Assembly (NCBI RefSeq): GCF_003987045.1
Contig: NZ_PIPZ01000001.1
Location: 620,001-684,000, forward strand
Direction of reading: 5' to 3'
Origin: Pseudidiomarina marina
GTDB taxonomy: Bacteria; Pseudomonadota; Gammaproteobacteria; Enterobacterales; Alteromonadaceae
Length of the DNA stretch: 64,000 bases
This document shows, one piece after another, positions 29,498-36,925 of this stretch (position 1 is the stretch's first letter; each line of letters begins with the position of its first letter). The position numbers and the translations under genes are program-made. The notes beneath the pieces are model-generated. The model saw only the letters and a list, made by a program, of their open reading frames with translations, ran no database searches and was not told the DNA's origin.

Positions 29498-30554
29498 CGC
29501 TTAATACTCCACGACGAATTTGATCTTCTTCGATGGATTCAAACAACGCTTTGAAGTTACCTTCACCGAAACCTTCGTTGCCTTTGCGCTGAATAATTTC
29601 AAAGAATACTGGGCCAATCACGGTTTTGGTAAAAATTTGGAGCAAAATACCGTCTTTCATCGGCGCACCATCTATCAAAATCTGCAATTCACGTAATTCA
29701 TCGACATTTTCTTCGTGGCCTTCAACACGCTCATCGATTTTCGCGTAGTAAGTGTCCGGTGTTGGCATGAAGTCCATCCCAATCGCTCGCAAATCTCGCA
29801 CGGTCTTGTAAATATTATCGGATGTTAAAGCAATGTGCTGAATGCCTTCACCGTTGTATTCACGCAAATATTCTTCAATTTGCGATTTATCATCGTGTGA
29901 CTCATTAATTGGAATACGAATCTTACCGCATGGTGCAGTCATCGCACGGCTCAACAAGCCGGTCAGTTTACCTTCAATATCGAAATAACGGATTTCGCGG
30001 AAGTTACCGATTCGCTCATAAAAACCAGCCCAAGTATCCATATTGCCGCGGAATACGTTATGAGTTAAGTGATCGACTTCATACAATCCGGCAGCGTGAT
30101 CTTTCATCTTCGCTTCCCAGTTGTCGTAGAAGTTGAAGTCATTGGTGTAGATATCTTTATCAACGAAATACAATACACTCTCGCCGATACCATACACTGC
30201 AGGAAACTCTTCTTCACCTGCGGCGGTGTGACGCTGGAACGGCTTCGCGCCATTGGCAACAGCATGGTCAAATGCATGTTGTGCATCTTTAACACGCCAC
30301 GCCATACCGCAAACGCTTGGGCCGTGAGCTTTCGCGAACTCTTCAGCTTGCCCGCCGGTTTCAGCGTTCACAATGAAATTAATGTCGTTCTGCTTGTACA
30401 ACCAAACGTCTTTCGTTTTATGCTTCGCCACTTCAGTAAAACCAAGCTTGGTGAATAAATCTTTTAATGCCGCAATGCCATTTGCATCTGGCGCAGAGTA
30501 TTCAACGAATTCAAAACCGTCAGTTTGTAATGGGTTGTAGTTAATATCAGTCAT
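29490..30554 (-). CDS. hpd: 4-hydroxyphenylpyruvate dioxygenase
   Basis: Fe(II) enzyme that turns 4-hydroxyphenylpyruvate into homogentisate, 354 aa. Two vicinal-oxygen-chelate halves are seen; the iron ligands fit His in VDHLTHNV, His in GIQHIALTS, and Glu in FFEIIQRKGNEGFGEGNF, which also holds the C-terminal gating helix. A GAGG ribosome site lies seven bases before the ATG. It is first in the operon, and three TyrR-box-like sites lie 147-246 bp upstream. Confidence 0.97.
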   Translation of the reverse strand: MTDINYNPLQTDGFEFVEYSAPDANGIAALKDLFTKLGFTEVAKHKTKDVWLYKQNDINFIVNAETGGQAEEFAKAHGPSVCGMAWRVKDAQHAFDHAVANGAKPFQRHTAAGEEEFPAVYGIGESVLYFVDKDIYTNDFNFYDNWEAKMKDHAAGLYEVDHLTHNVFRGNMDTWAGFYERIGNFREIRYFDIEGKLTGLLSRAMTAPCGKIRIPINESHDDKSQIEEYLREYNGEGIQHIALTSDNIYKTVRDLRAIGMDFMPTPDTYYAKIDERVEGHEENVDELRELQILIDGAPMKDGILLQIFTKTVIGPVFFEIIQRKGNEGFGEGNFKALFESIEEDQIRRGVLSDA

Positions 30555-30700
30555 AGTGTCCTCGTTATTCGAAAATAGTGCGTTCTCTTCTGGTTAAAAT
30601 GACGCACAAAAAAGAATGTATCGATACTACTATGCGCACAGACGTGGTGAATCGCCAGCCCAGCACTGTGATCAAGTGGCTGCGCAGAAAAACAGCAAGA

Positions 30701-30718
30701 TGTAAACATATTGATACA
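30701..30718. promoter_or_regulatory. TyrR box candidate 1 upstream of hpd
   Basis: TGTAAA, six bases, GATACA, compared with the E. coli TyrR box TGTAAA-N6-TTTACA (10 of 12 bases). It lies upstream of hpd, next to the tyrR gene. Confidence 0.65.
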
Positions 30719-30750
30719 GATCAAGAAAGGCTGGCATGTAGGGGTTAAGC

Positions 30751-30768
30751 TGTCATGATTTCATTACA
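30751..30768. promoter_or_regulatory. TyrR box candidate 2 upstream of hpd
   Basis: TGTCAT, six bases, ATTACA, matching 9 of 12 bases of the TyrR box including the key G and C spaced 14 apart. It starts 50 bp from candidate 1, about five helical turns. Confidence 0.5.
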
Positions 30769-30782
30769 GAAGCCAAAAGCAC

Positions 30783-30800
30783 TGTAAAGAAAAAGCTACA
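30783..30800. promoter_or_regulatory. TyrR box candidate 3 upstream of hpd
   Basis: TGTAAA, six bases, GCTACA, matching 10 of 12 bases. It starts 32 bp from candidate 2, about three helical turns, and its right half runs into the left boundary of the heptamer element. Confidence 0.6.
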
Positions 30801-31034
30801 ACAGCGATATTCGTTATTCGTTATTCGTTATTCGTTATTCGTTAAAGATAAGGTCAAGGCAAAGAACGCAAGTTCCTTGCAGCAAAAGAAATTCCGAAAA
30901 TGAGTGCATTTGGATTTACCGAACAGCGAAGCGGACGAACAGCAAAGCGCACGAACCACGAAACACGTTGTTGCTTTTGTCTTCTCGAATAACCAATAAC
31001 GAATAACCAATAACGAATAACGAGTAACGAGTAA
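30795..31034. repeat. Heptamer-array inverted-repeat element A
   Basis: Left arm 30807-30841: ATATTCG followed by four perfect TTATTCG units. Right arm 30986-31034: seven inverted units (CGAATAA, CCAATAA, CGAATAA, CCAATAA, CGAATAA, CGAGTAA twice). The arms flank about 144 bp, which includes a degenerate 16-bp direct repeat at 30921-30936 and 30937-30952. The right arm begins five bases beyond the tyrR stop. No protein-coding content is supported. The shared boundary with element B begins at about 30796 (CTACAACAGCG). Confidence 0.85.
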
Positions 31035-31039
31035 CGTTC

Positions 31040-32590
31040 CTAGCGTTTGCGGGTTTTGCCGATACCGTAGTCGCGCAGCTTATTCGCTACTGCCGTATGC
31101 GACAACCCCAACTTCTTCGCCAATTGCCTCGTACTCGGATAACTCGGATATAACCGTCGAAGAATCGTCGCCTCAAATTTCTTTACGGCTTCGTCCAAGC
31201 TACCCTCTTCGAGATCGACTGCCACATTCTCCTGCAGGCTGTCTGCACCGGGAAGATGTATATCACTGATATCGAGGGTATCGCCTTCTGACATCGAAAT
31301 AGAACGGAACAACACGTTTTCGAGTTGACGCACGTTACCCGGCCATTGATACCGTTGCAACGCCTCACGCGCGGCGCGGGTAACCATCACTAAACTTCGC
31401 CCTAAGCGCTGACAAGCTTGCACGGTAAAATGGTCGGTTAGCAGGCTGATGTCCGATTTGCGCTCACGCAACGATGGCACTTGAAGCGTTAATACATTGA
31501 GGCGATAAAATAGGTCTTCACGAAATGTGCCCGCTTCAACGCGTTCAATCAGATCGTCTTGCGCTGAACAGATAATCCGTACATCGACAGTCACCTCTTG
31601 CTCTTCACCGATTCGACGGAAGCGTCCATCTTGGATAAAACGCAATAACTTGGCTTGCAAGCCATTCGACATTTCACCAACAGCGTCAAGTAGCACGGTA
31701 CCGCCGTTTGCTTGTTCAAAAATCCCCTTTTTCGCTTCAGTGTACGGTCCTAAACTACCTTTGCCGTGACCAAATAATTCACTCTCGGCGACGTTATCGG
31801 GTAAAGCAGCACAGTTGATGGCTAAAAATGGCTTATCCGCACGATGACTCGCTTGATGACAGGCTCGGGCAAGTAACTCTTTGCCGACACCAGTTTCACC
31901 TTGAATTAACAACGGTACGTTCAATTCAGCCATACGCGCCGCTTCTTTAATTAAGCGCTTCATGCTTGTGTGTTCGCCCAGAATTTGCCTGAACACATCA
32001 TGATTACCACCACGTTGCCATTGCTCAACCAAGGGTTGTGGTTTACAGGTAATCACCGCGCCAGCAAAACTGTTCTTACCGGCATCATCGGCAACCCAAA
32101 TGGGTAGCAGATCGGCAAAGTACTTTGAGCCACCAGCACTTATCTGCTGAACGGTTGGTTCTGTCGGTTGTTTCTCAAGCCAACGCTGTACTGCAAAACC
32201 GCTCAACCACTGGCCGATGAGCGTCCCGACAAGCTCAGTACGATTGTCACTCAGCACTTGTTGCGCTGCATCGTTAGCAATATCGATCATGCCGCGGCTA
32301 TCAACCGATAGGATGGGATCTGGAAGCTTACTAAGTAGCAGTTTAAATTCGAAATGTTCGCGCTCAGAAGGCATAATCGCGATGGTTTTAACGTCCTTCA
32401 CGTTCGGAATGCGTCGAATTTCCGGCATCAGATGCTGAAAGTCTTTAAATTCCAATTCGGGAAAGTTAAGGAAGATTTTGCCCTTCGGATCGACTTCAAT
32501 ACCACGCAAATCTATTTCGTGGTCACGCAATATTTGTAGCACGTCCTGAGCAATACCCAGACGATCATCGCAGGTTATTTCCAAACGCAT
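31040..32590 (-). CDS. tyrR: TyrR-type aromatic amino-acid regulator
   Basis: Transcription factor for aromatic amino-acid transport and degradation genes, 516 aa from ATG 32590 (MRLEITCDDRLG), matching E. coli TyrR. Domains: ACT (1-72), PAS (about 80-190), AAA+ (about 205-430) and a Fis-type HTH at the C-terminus (PSTRQLAKKLGLSHTAVANK). Walker A is GETGVGKE (231-238). The GAFTGA loop that contacts sigma-54 is absent, as in TyrR proteins that work with sigma-70. Unusually, Walker B reads LLDAVGEM, with Ala303 where Glu is expected. It is flanked by its probable target operons. Confidence 0.95.
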   Translation of the reverse strand: MRLEITCDDRLGIAQDVLQILRDHEIDLRGIEVDPKGKIFLNFPELEFKDFQHLMPEIRRIPNVKDVKTIAIMPSEREHFEFKLLLSKLPDPILSVDSRGMIDIANDAAQQVLSDNRTELVGTLIGQWLSGFAVQRWLEKQPTEPTVQQISAGGSKYFADLLPIWVADDAGKNSFAGAVITCKPQPLVEQWQRGGNHDVFRQILGEHTSMKRLIKEAARMAELNVPLLIQGETGVGKELLARACHQASHRADKPFLAINCAALPDNVAESELFGHGKGSLGPYTEAKKGIFEQANGGTVLLDAVGEMSNGLQAKLLRFIQDGRFRRIGEEQEVTVDVRIICSAQDDLIERVEAGTFREDLFYRLNVLTLQVPSLRERKSDISLLTDHFTVQACQRLGRSLVMVTRAAREALQRYQWPGNVRQLENVLFRSISMSEGDTLDISDIHLPGADSLQENVAVDLEEGSLDEAVKKFEATILRRLYPSYPSTRQLAKKLGLSHTAVANKLRDYGIGKTRKR

Positions 32591-32633
32591 AAATAGCAGC
32601 TTTGTTAGTCTATCTGTAAAGCAAAGTATACAC

Positions 32634-32672
32634 AAAAAAGCCCTCGGGATAACCATCCTCAAGGGCTTTTTT
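32634..32672 (-). terminator. phhB terminator
   Basis: AAAAAAGCCCT pairs with AGGGCTTTTTT, with an inner GGAT/ATCC stem, located between phhB and tyrR. The symmetric A/T arms make it potentially bidirectional. Confidence 0.88.
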
Positions 32673-32703
32673 AAGTCGTCCGAGCAGTTCTAAGTGTCGC
32701 TAT

Positions 32704-33048
32704 TTATTGGTCGTTTAAAACTGCGTCTGTACGTGCGGCCATGATAAAGTCATTCTTATGCAGACCATTAATTGCGTGAGTCCACCACGTGACAGTCACT
32801 TTACCCCACTCGGTAACCAGTGTTGGGTGATGAAATTCAGCTTCAGCAATTTCACCCACTTTATTCGTGAATGCTAGCGCTTGTTTAAAGTTCTTGAATT
32901 TGAATTCGCGTTCAAGTTGCATCACTCCGTCACGAACTACTGGTGTCCAATCTGGAATCTCACGAATCAGTTCAGCCAATTCAGCGTCACTTACTTTAGG
33001 TGCATTGGCATTACAAGCTTCGCAGGTTTGTTGTTTTAGTTCTGACAT
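32704..33048 (-). CDS. phhB: Pterin-4a-carbinolamine dehydratase
   Basis: Regenerates the pterin cofactor after each PhhA turnover by dehydrating 4a-hydroxytetrahydrobiopterin. The protein has 114 aa. The family motif EFHHPTL with its two His residues, and WWTHAINGL with the third active-site His, are visible. An N-terminal CEACNANAP segment resembles that of Pseudomonas PhhB. It follows phhA by 40 bp. Confidence 0.96.
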   Translation of the reverse strand: MSELKQQTCEACNANAPKVSDAELAELIREIPDWTPVVRDGVMQLEREFKFKNFKQALAFTNKVGEIAEAEFHHPTLVTEWGKVTVTWWTHAINGLHKNDFIMAARTDAVLNDQ

Positions 33049-33088
33049 TCGTTCCTCGATTTACTTCTATTAGTGTCTAACAATAAGT

Positions 33089-33892
33089 TTACGCAGCGTC
33101 GGTTTTCGGTTTTGGCGGAAACTTCGGTTCAAATAACCCCAATTCCATCGCTTCACGTACCAACGCCATAATATCCAAATCGGCAATTTCAAATAACCGA
33201 TCTGTACTTTCAATGGTGTAGTAAATTGGCTGCATGATATCGATACGATACGGCGTCCGTAATGCATCCAATGGGACTAGCGGCTTACGCTCTGGCTTGT
33301 CACTCGAAATAGCATATTCGGTTTCACCAGGTGACGATAAAATACCGCCGCCATAAATACGCAAGCCGTCTTTCGTTTGTAACAAACCAAACTCAACGGT
33401 GAACCAATAAAGACGTGCCAAATAAACCCGTTCTTTCGGCGTCGCATTCAAGCCTAATTTACCGTATTGATGGGTAAAGTGCGCAAAAGCTGGATTCGTT
33501 AACAACGGACAGTGTCCGAAAATCTCGTGAAAGATATCGGGCTCTTGCAAGTAATCAAATTCTTCGCGGGTACGAATAAACGTCGCAACTGGGAATTGTT
33601 TATTCGCCAATAAGCGGAAAAACTCATCAAATGGAATCAATGCTGGTACTTGCGCAACCTGCCAACCTGTTGTCTCTTGTAACACTTCATTAATTTCATG
33701 AAGTTGCGGAATTCTATCATGTGGCAAATTCAATAAATCTAGGCCATGCATGTATTCATCGCAGGCTTTACCTGGAATATGCTTGAGTTGGCGCTCCACA
33801 AGGTCGTGCCAAACCGCATTCTCTTCACCACTCCACGCAATAATACCGTTTTCGTCCGGCTGTCGTGAAACATAGTTGCTTTGTTTACCCAT
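33089..33892 (-). CDS. phhA: Phenylalanine 4-hydroxylase
   Basis: Non-haem iron, pterin-dependent hydroxylase that converts phenylalanine to tyrosine. The protein has 267 aa and is the catalytic-domain-only bacterial form. The iron triad is His122 and His127 (DIFHEIFGHCP) and Glu167 (YWFTVEFGL). It overlaps the megL stop by eight bases, so it is translated in a megL-phhA-phhB run, and its product feeds the hpd operon via tyrosine transamination. Confidence 0.97.
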   Translation of the reverse strand: MGKQSNYVSRQPDENGIIAWSGEENAVWHDLVERQLKHIPGKACDEYMHGLDLLNLPHDRIPQLHEINEVLQETTGWQVAQVPALIPFDEFFRLLANKQFPVATFIRTREEFDYLQEPDIFHEIFGHCPLLTNPAFAHFTHQYGKLGLNATPKERVYLARLYWFTVEFGLLQTKDGLRIYGGGILSSPGETEYAISSDKPERKPLVPLDALRTPYRIDIMQPIYYTIESTDRLFEIADLDIMALVREAMELGLFEPKFPPKPKTDAA

Positions 33893-35126
33893 AGCGTACT
33901 TGTTCCCCTGTTGTTGTCATTTGGCTGTTGGCACAAGCAGCAAACGCTTGTTCCAAATCAGCAATAATATCTTCGACGGCCTCAAGCCCAACTGAAATTC
34001 GAATCAGCGTATCACTGATTCCCGCGGCTGCTCGTGCCTCTGGTGTATAAGGTGAGTGCGTCATCGAAGCTGGATGCTGAATTAACGTTTCGGCATCCCC
34101 TAAGCTTACCGCTATTGTAATTAACTGTAAGCTATCTAATAACTGGCGCGCAGTGTTGATGTCACCATGTAATTCAAAGGCAATCACTGCACCAGCGCCA
34201 TGCATCTGGGTACCCATCAATGCTTGCGCCGGATGATCAGCAAAGCCTGGGAAATACATGGTTTTAACCAGATCTTTTGCGCGCAAATACTCAGCTACTT
34301 TGACCGCATTTGCACAATGACGTTCCATACGTACGTCGAGCGTCTTTAGACCACGCAGAATTAACCAAGCATCGTGTGGGCTCATGGTAGCGCCCATATC
34401 TTTCAGCGTGGTTAATTTAATGAGCTCAATATCTTCTTCGCTACCACACACAATACCGGCAACCACGTCGCCGTGACCATTCAAATATTTGGTCGCACTA
34501 TGAAGTACGAGATCGGCACCTTGCTTGCGTGGTTGCTGCAATAAGGGCGTCATAAACGTATTATCAACAACCAAGCGCGCATTCACTTCGTGAGCAATAT
34601 CGGCAATCGCTTGAATATCTATCACTTTCAAATGCGGGTTAACTGGCGATTCAAGGAATACCAATTTCGTATTTGGACGTATCGCAGCACGAGTTTTCGC
34701 TAGATCCGCCATGTCGACAAAGTCGACAGCGATACCAAACTTCGTGAACAAATGAGAGAACAACGCAAAACTACAGCCATAAATTGCGTCTGATACTAAA
34801 ACGTGATCGCCCTGCTCAACAAATGCCAGCATACTGGCCGACACCGCGCCCATCCCCGTGGCGGCAGCGGCGGCAGCAGGAAACCCTTCAAGCGCCGCAA
34901 CGCGTTCTTCTAGCTCGGTTACTGTTGGGTTGCCCAAGCGACTATAAATATAACCTTCTTCTTCGCCAGCGAAACGAGCTGACCCTTGCGCCGTGTTCGT
35001 GAATGAAAACGTCGCAGTTTGATACAGTGGTGCAACCAATGCGCCATGTTCATCACGACGTTTACCGCCATGAATCGTCACTGTCGCTGGCTGCCATTGC
35101 GATTTATCTTTATTGTTGGTGCGCAT
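33885..35126 (-). CDS. megL: Probable methionine gamma-lyase (Cys/Met metabolism PLP enzyme)
   Basis: PLP enzyme of the Cys/Met metabolism family, 413 aa. PLP-binding Lys213 lies in SATKYLNGHGD, and YSRLGNPT and SDAIYGCSF match the cofactor and active-site loops. Cys118 in YGC corresponds to the Cys that marks methionine gamma-lyase rather than cystathionine lyase or synthase (P. putida Cys116), so breakdown of methionine to methanethiol, 2-oxobutyrate and ammonia is likely. The start is uncertain: ATG 35126 lies 11 bases after GAGGAG, and ATG 35165 is also in frame. It is coupled to phhA. Confidence 0.85.
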   Translation of the reverse strand: MRTNNKDKSQWQPATVTIHGGKRRDEHGALVAPLYQTATFSFTNTAQGSARFAGEEEGYIYSRLGNPTVTELEERVAALEGFPAAAAAATGMGAVSASMLAFVEQGDHVLVSDAIYGCSFALFSHLFTKFGIAVDFVDMADLAKTRAAIRPNTKLVFLESPVNPHLKVIDIQAIADIAHEVNARLVVDNTFMTPLLQQPRKQGADLVLHSATKYLNGHGDVVAGIVCGSEEDIELIKLTTLKDMGATMSPHDAWLILRGLKTLDVRMERHCANAVKVAEYLRAKDLVKTMYFPGFADHPAQALMGTQMHGAGAVIAFELHGDINTARQLLDSLQLITIAVSLGDAETLIQHPASMTHSPYTPEARAAAGISDTLIRISVGLEAVEDIIADLEQAFAACANSQMTTTGEQVRYG

Positions 35127-35240
35127 TGGCAGAATATCTCCTCGTTGTTGCGCATCAGATTGCATTCAGGCCGATCTGAACGCAACAGCTAACTTTGATG
35201 TTGATCATGTTTTGCTGTAACGGAAATTTGCCACTTGCAT

Positions 35241-35277
35241 AAAAAACCCCGCTGTCGGAAGAACCGAACAACGGGGT
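35241..35277 (-). terminator. psp operon terminator
   Basis: ACCCCG (35246-35251) pairs with CGGGGT (35272-35277), with an inner TGTCGG/CCGAACA stem, and on the minus strand is followed by six T residues. It lies 46 bp after the pspC stop. Confidence 0.85.
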
Positions 35278-35322
35278 ATTCACGGTGTATTCGTGCGCTG
35301 TGTTGCTAACGAACTCGTATCG

Positions 35323-35718
35323 TTACAGTCGATCGAGTTCGCGATCAATTTTATAAGCGTTTGACGTGATGTACCGCTCAATGCGTTGTAAAGACTGCTC
35401 TAACTCATTGAATTCTTGGTTAATCTCACGAAACGCTCGCTGTGGTGGTTCACCAGCCTGCCAGACTTTGGTTTTAACGCCAAGATGATGTGATGGCTGG
35501 TCGGCTGGATTCGACTTTTTTTCGTCAAGAATGAACCACATCGCAATATAAATGACGGCTACAAAGCTTGAACTGAAAATAAGTGCTGTAACGGCAATAA
35601 TACGTACCAACCACACTTCAATATTAAAATATTCAGCTATACCTGCGCATACCCCGGCAATTTTGCCTTTGGCTTTATCGCGCATTAGTGTTCTGCGTTG
35701 ACAATTATCCTGGTTCAT
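35323..35718 (-). CDS. pspC: Phage shock protein C
   Basis: Inner-membrane sensor of envelope stress that works with PspB to release PspF from PspA. The PspC domain with KGKIAGVCAGIAEYF is followed by a membrane segment (about 40-62), and the C-terminal part is a predicted coiled coil (EFNELEQSLQRIERYI). The ATG at 35718 overlaps the pspB stop (ATGA) and has GGAGAG seven bases upstream. The product is 131 aa, slightly longer than in E. coli. Confidence 0.93.
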   Translation of the reverse strand: MNQDNCQRRTLMRDKAKGKIAGVCAGIAEYFNIEVWLVRIIAVTALIFSSSFVAVIYIAMWFILDEKKSNPADQPSHHLGVKTKVWQAGEPPQRAFREINQEFNELEQSLQRIERYITSNAYKIDRELDRL

Positions 35719-35951
35719 ACGCGGTCTCTCCATTTTGGTGACTCCGCATCAAGAATTGACTCTAGGGTTTTAATTCGATCACGCATGCGTTCCGCTTGAT
35801 GCGCTAGCTCTTGTAGTTGCAGCAATTCGTCTTGGCTTAAGCCCTGACCAATTTTACGCTGACTACGGTAGTGCATGATGATCCAAATTGGCGCCACAAA
35901 AATCATAAACAAAATAATCGGTGCGCCAATGAGTGGGGCTATAATATCCAT
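35715..35951 (-). CDS. pspB: Phage shock protein B
   Basis: Small inner-membrane partner of PspC, 78 aa. One N-terminal membrane helix (about 5-27) is followed by a charged, Leu-zipper-like cytosolic helix (LSQDELLQLQELAHQAERMRD). It lies 82 bp after pspA and overlaps pspC by four bases. Confidence 0.93.
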   Translation of the reverse strand: MDIIAPLIGAPIILFMIFVAPIWIIMHYRSQRKIGQGLSQDELLQLQELAHQAERMRDRIKTLESILDAESPKWRDRV

Positions 35952-36033
35952 GTGCTTCTCATCTCTCGTCGTTCAAAAAGTTCGGGTGCCTAGCGCGACA
36001 CCCGCTATCATGGTTTGGTAAACGTTCCGCTAA

Positions 36034-36711
36034 TTAAGCTTTTTTATCAGTCTTATCTTTCTTAACGCGGGCTTTTAAAGCCTCAAGCTCGTCGGTAATC
36101 TTGTCATCAGTTTCTAATTGCGCAAATTCATCACGCAATGTCTTCTTACCAAGATCGTAAGCTTCAACTTGCGACTCTAAGTCATCAATTTTTGATTCAA
36201 ATCGCTCAAAGCGCAACATCGCGTCGTCGATTTTGCCACTATCAATGCGTTTTTTAACTTCTAAACGGCTGCTAACCGCGCGTTGACGCATGATAATAGT
36301 TTTCTGACGAGCTTTGGCATCAGCCAATTTCTCTTGCAGTTGTCCCACTTCTTCACCTAACCGGTTCAAGTGTTCGTCAATGCGAGTGATGTCAGCTTGT
36401 AAACTTTCTGCATCAGCTGTTGCTTTTTGTTTCTCAACAAGAGCAAGCCGTGCTAAGTCTTCGCGATCTTTACTCAGAGCAAGTTCAGCTTTCGCATCCC
36501 ACTCCGCAACTTCTTTTTCAAAACGCGCTAGTTGACGTTCAGTGTCTTTCTTCTCAGCAATCAAGCGAGCTGATGTTGAACGAACCTCAACTAATGTGTC
36601 TTCCATTTCTTGGATGATAAGACGAACCATTTTTTCAGGATCTTCTGCCTTATCCAATAAAGCGTTCAGGTTTGAATTTACGATATCTGTAAAACGTGTA
36701 AAGATACCCAT
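36034..36711 (-). CDS. pspA: Phage shock protein A
   Basis: ESCRT-III-like peripheral membrane protein that repairs or stabilises the inner membrane and inhibits PspF. The protein has 225 aa and is almost wholly helical coiled coil after an N-terminal amphipathic segment (MGIFTRFTDIVNSNLNALLDKA). The ATG at 36711 has GAGG eight bases upstream. It is transcribed from the sigma-54 promoter at 36768-36784. Confidence 0.97.
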   Translation of the reverse strand: MGIFTRFTDIVNSNLNALLDKAEDPEKMVRLIIQEMEDTLVEVRSTSARLIAEKKDTERQLARFEKEVAEWDAKAELALSKDREDLARLALVEKQKATADAESLQADITRIDEHLNRLGEEVGQLQEKLADAKARQKTIIMRQRAVSSRLEVKKRIDSGKIDDAMLRFERFESKIDDLESQVEAYDLGKKTLRDEFAQLETDDKITDELEALKARVKKDKTDKKA

Positions 36712-36767
36712 GTTTGTGTCCTCATAAAGCGTCAATAGAAATTTAATTATTGTTCGCTGAAATATTA

Positions 36768-36784
36768 TGCAGATACCGTGCCAA
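36768..36784 (-). promoter_or_regulatory. Sigma-54 promoter of pspABC
   Basis: On the minus strand the site reads TTGGCACGGTATCTGCA, with the GG and GC pairs 10 bases apart as in the -24/-12 consensus. It lies 57 bp upstream of the pspA start. Confidence 0.9.
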
Positions 36785-36847
36785 CTTTTATAAATTGCTC
36801 TAAACCGTTTAAATTCAATGTTTTTTTCGGATTTAGCAAAAAATGAT

Positions 36848-36875
36848 TTGACGCACTGTGCTTATGAAATACACT
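36848..36875 (+). promoter_or_regulatory. Candidate pspF promoter
   Basis: TTGACG (36848-36853), a 16-bp spacer and TACACT (36870-36875) form a sigma-70-like promoter that overlaps the putative PspF site. Confidence 0.55.
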
Positions 36876-36885
36876 AATAATTAGT
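36873..36885. promoter_or_regulatory. Candidate PspF enhancer site (UAS)
   Basis: The 13-bp palindrome ACTAATAATTAGT is centred about 103 bp from the centre of the pspA sigma-54 promoter, the expected distance for an enhancer. It overlaps the pspF -10 region, which would give negative autoregulation as in E. coli. Confidence 0.55.
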
Positions 36886-36925
36886 CAAATTCACCAATAA
36901 CGATAATAACAGCGTGGTGCTAGCC

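Noticed and set aside
30828-31010. Minus-strand frame of 60 codons across element A
   Set aside because: Its ends are built from the heptamer repeats and it is Cys/Ser/Phe-rich with no family resemblance.
30807-31034. Possibility that the heptamer arrays are a CRISPR array
   Set aside because: Units are 7 bp, directly abutting, without spacers, and there are no cas genes.
35216-35233. Weak TyrR-box-like sequence (TGTAAC, six bases, TTGCCA) upstream of megL-phhA-phhB
   Set aside because: Right half matches poorly (about half the bases) and there is no second site; regulation by TyrR is plausible but this site does not support it.
36895-36911. CCAATAACGATAATAAC just upstream of pspF, resembling the heptamer CCAATAA of element A
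   Set aside because: Only one unit and no inverted partner or shared boundary; probably chance in AT-rich DNA.
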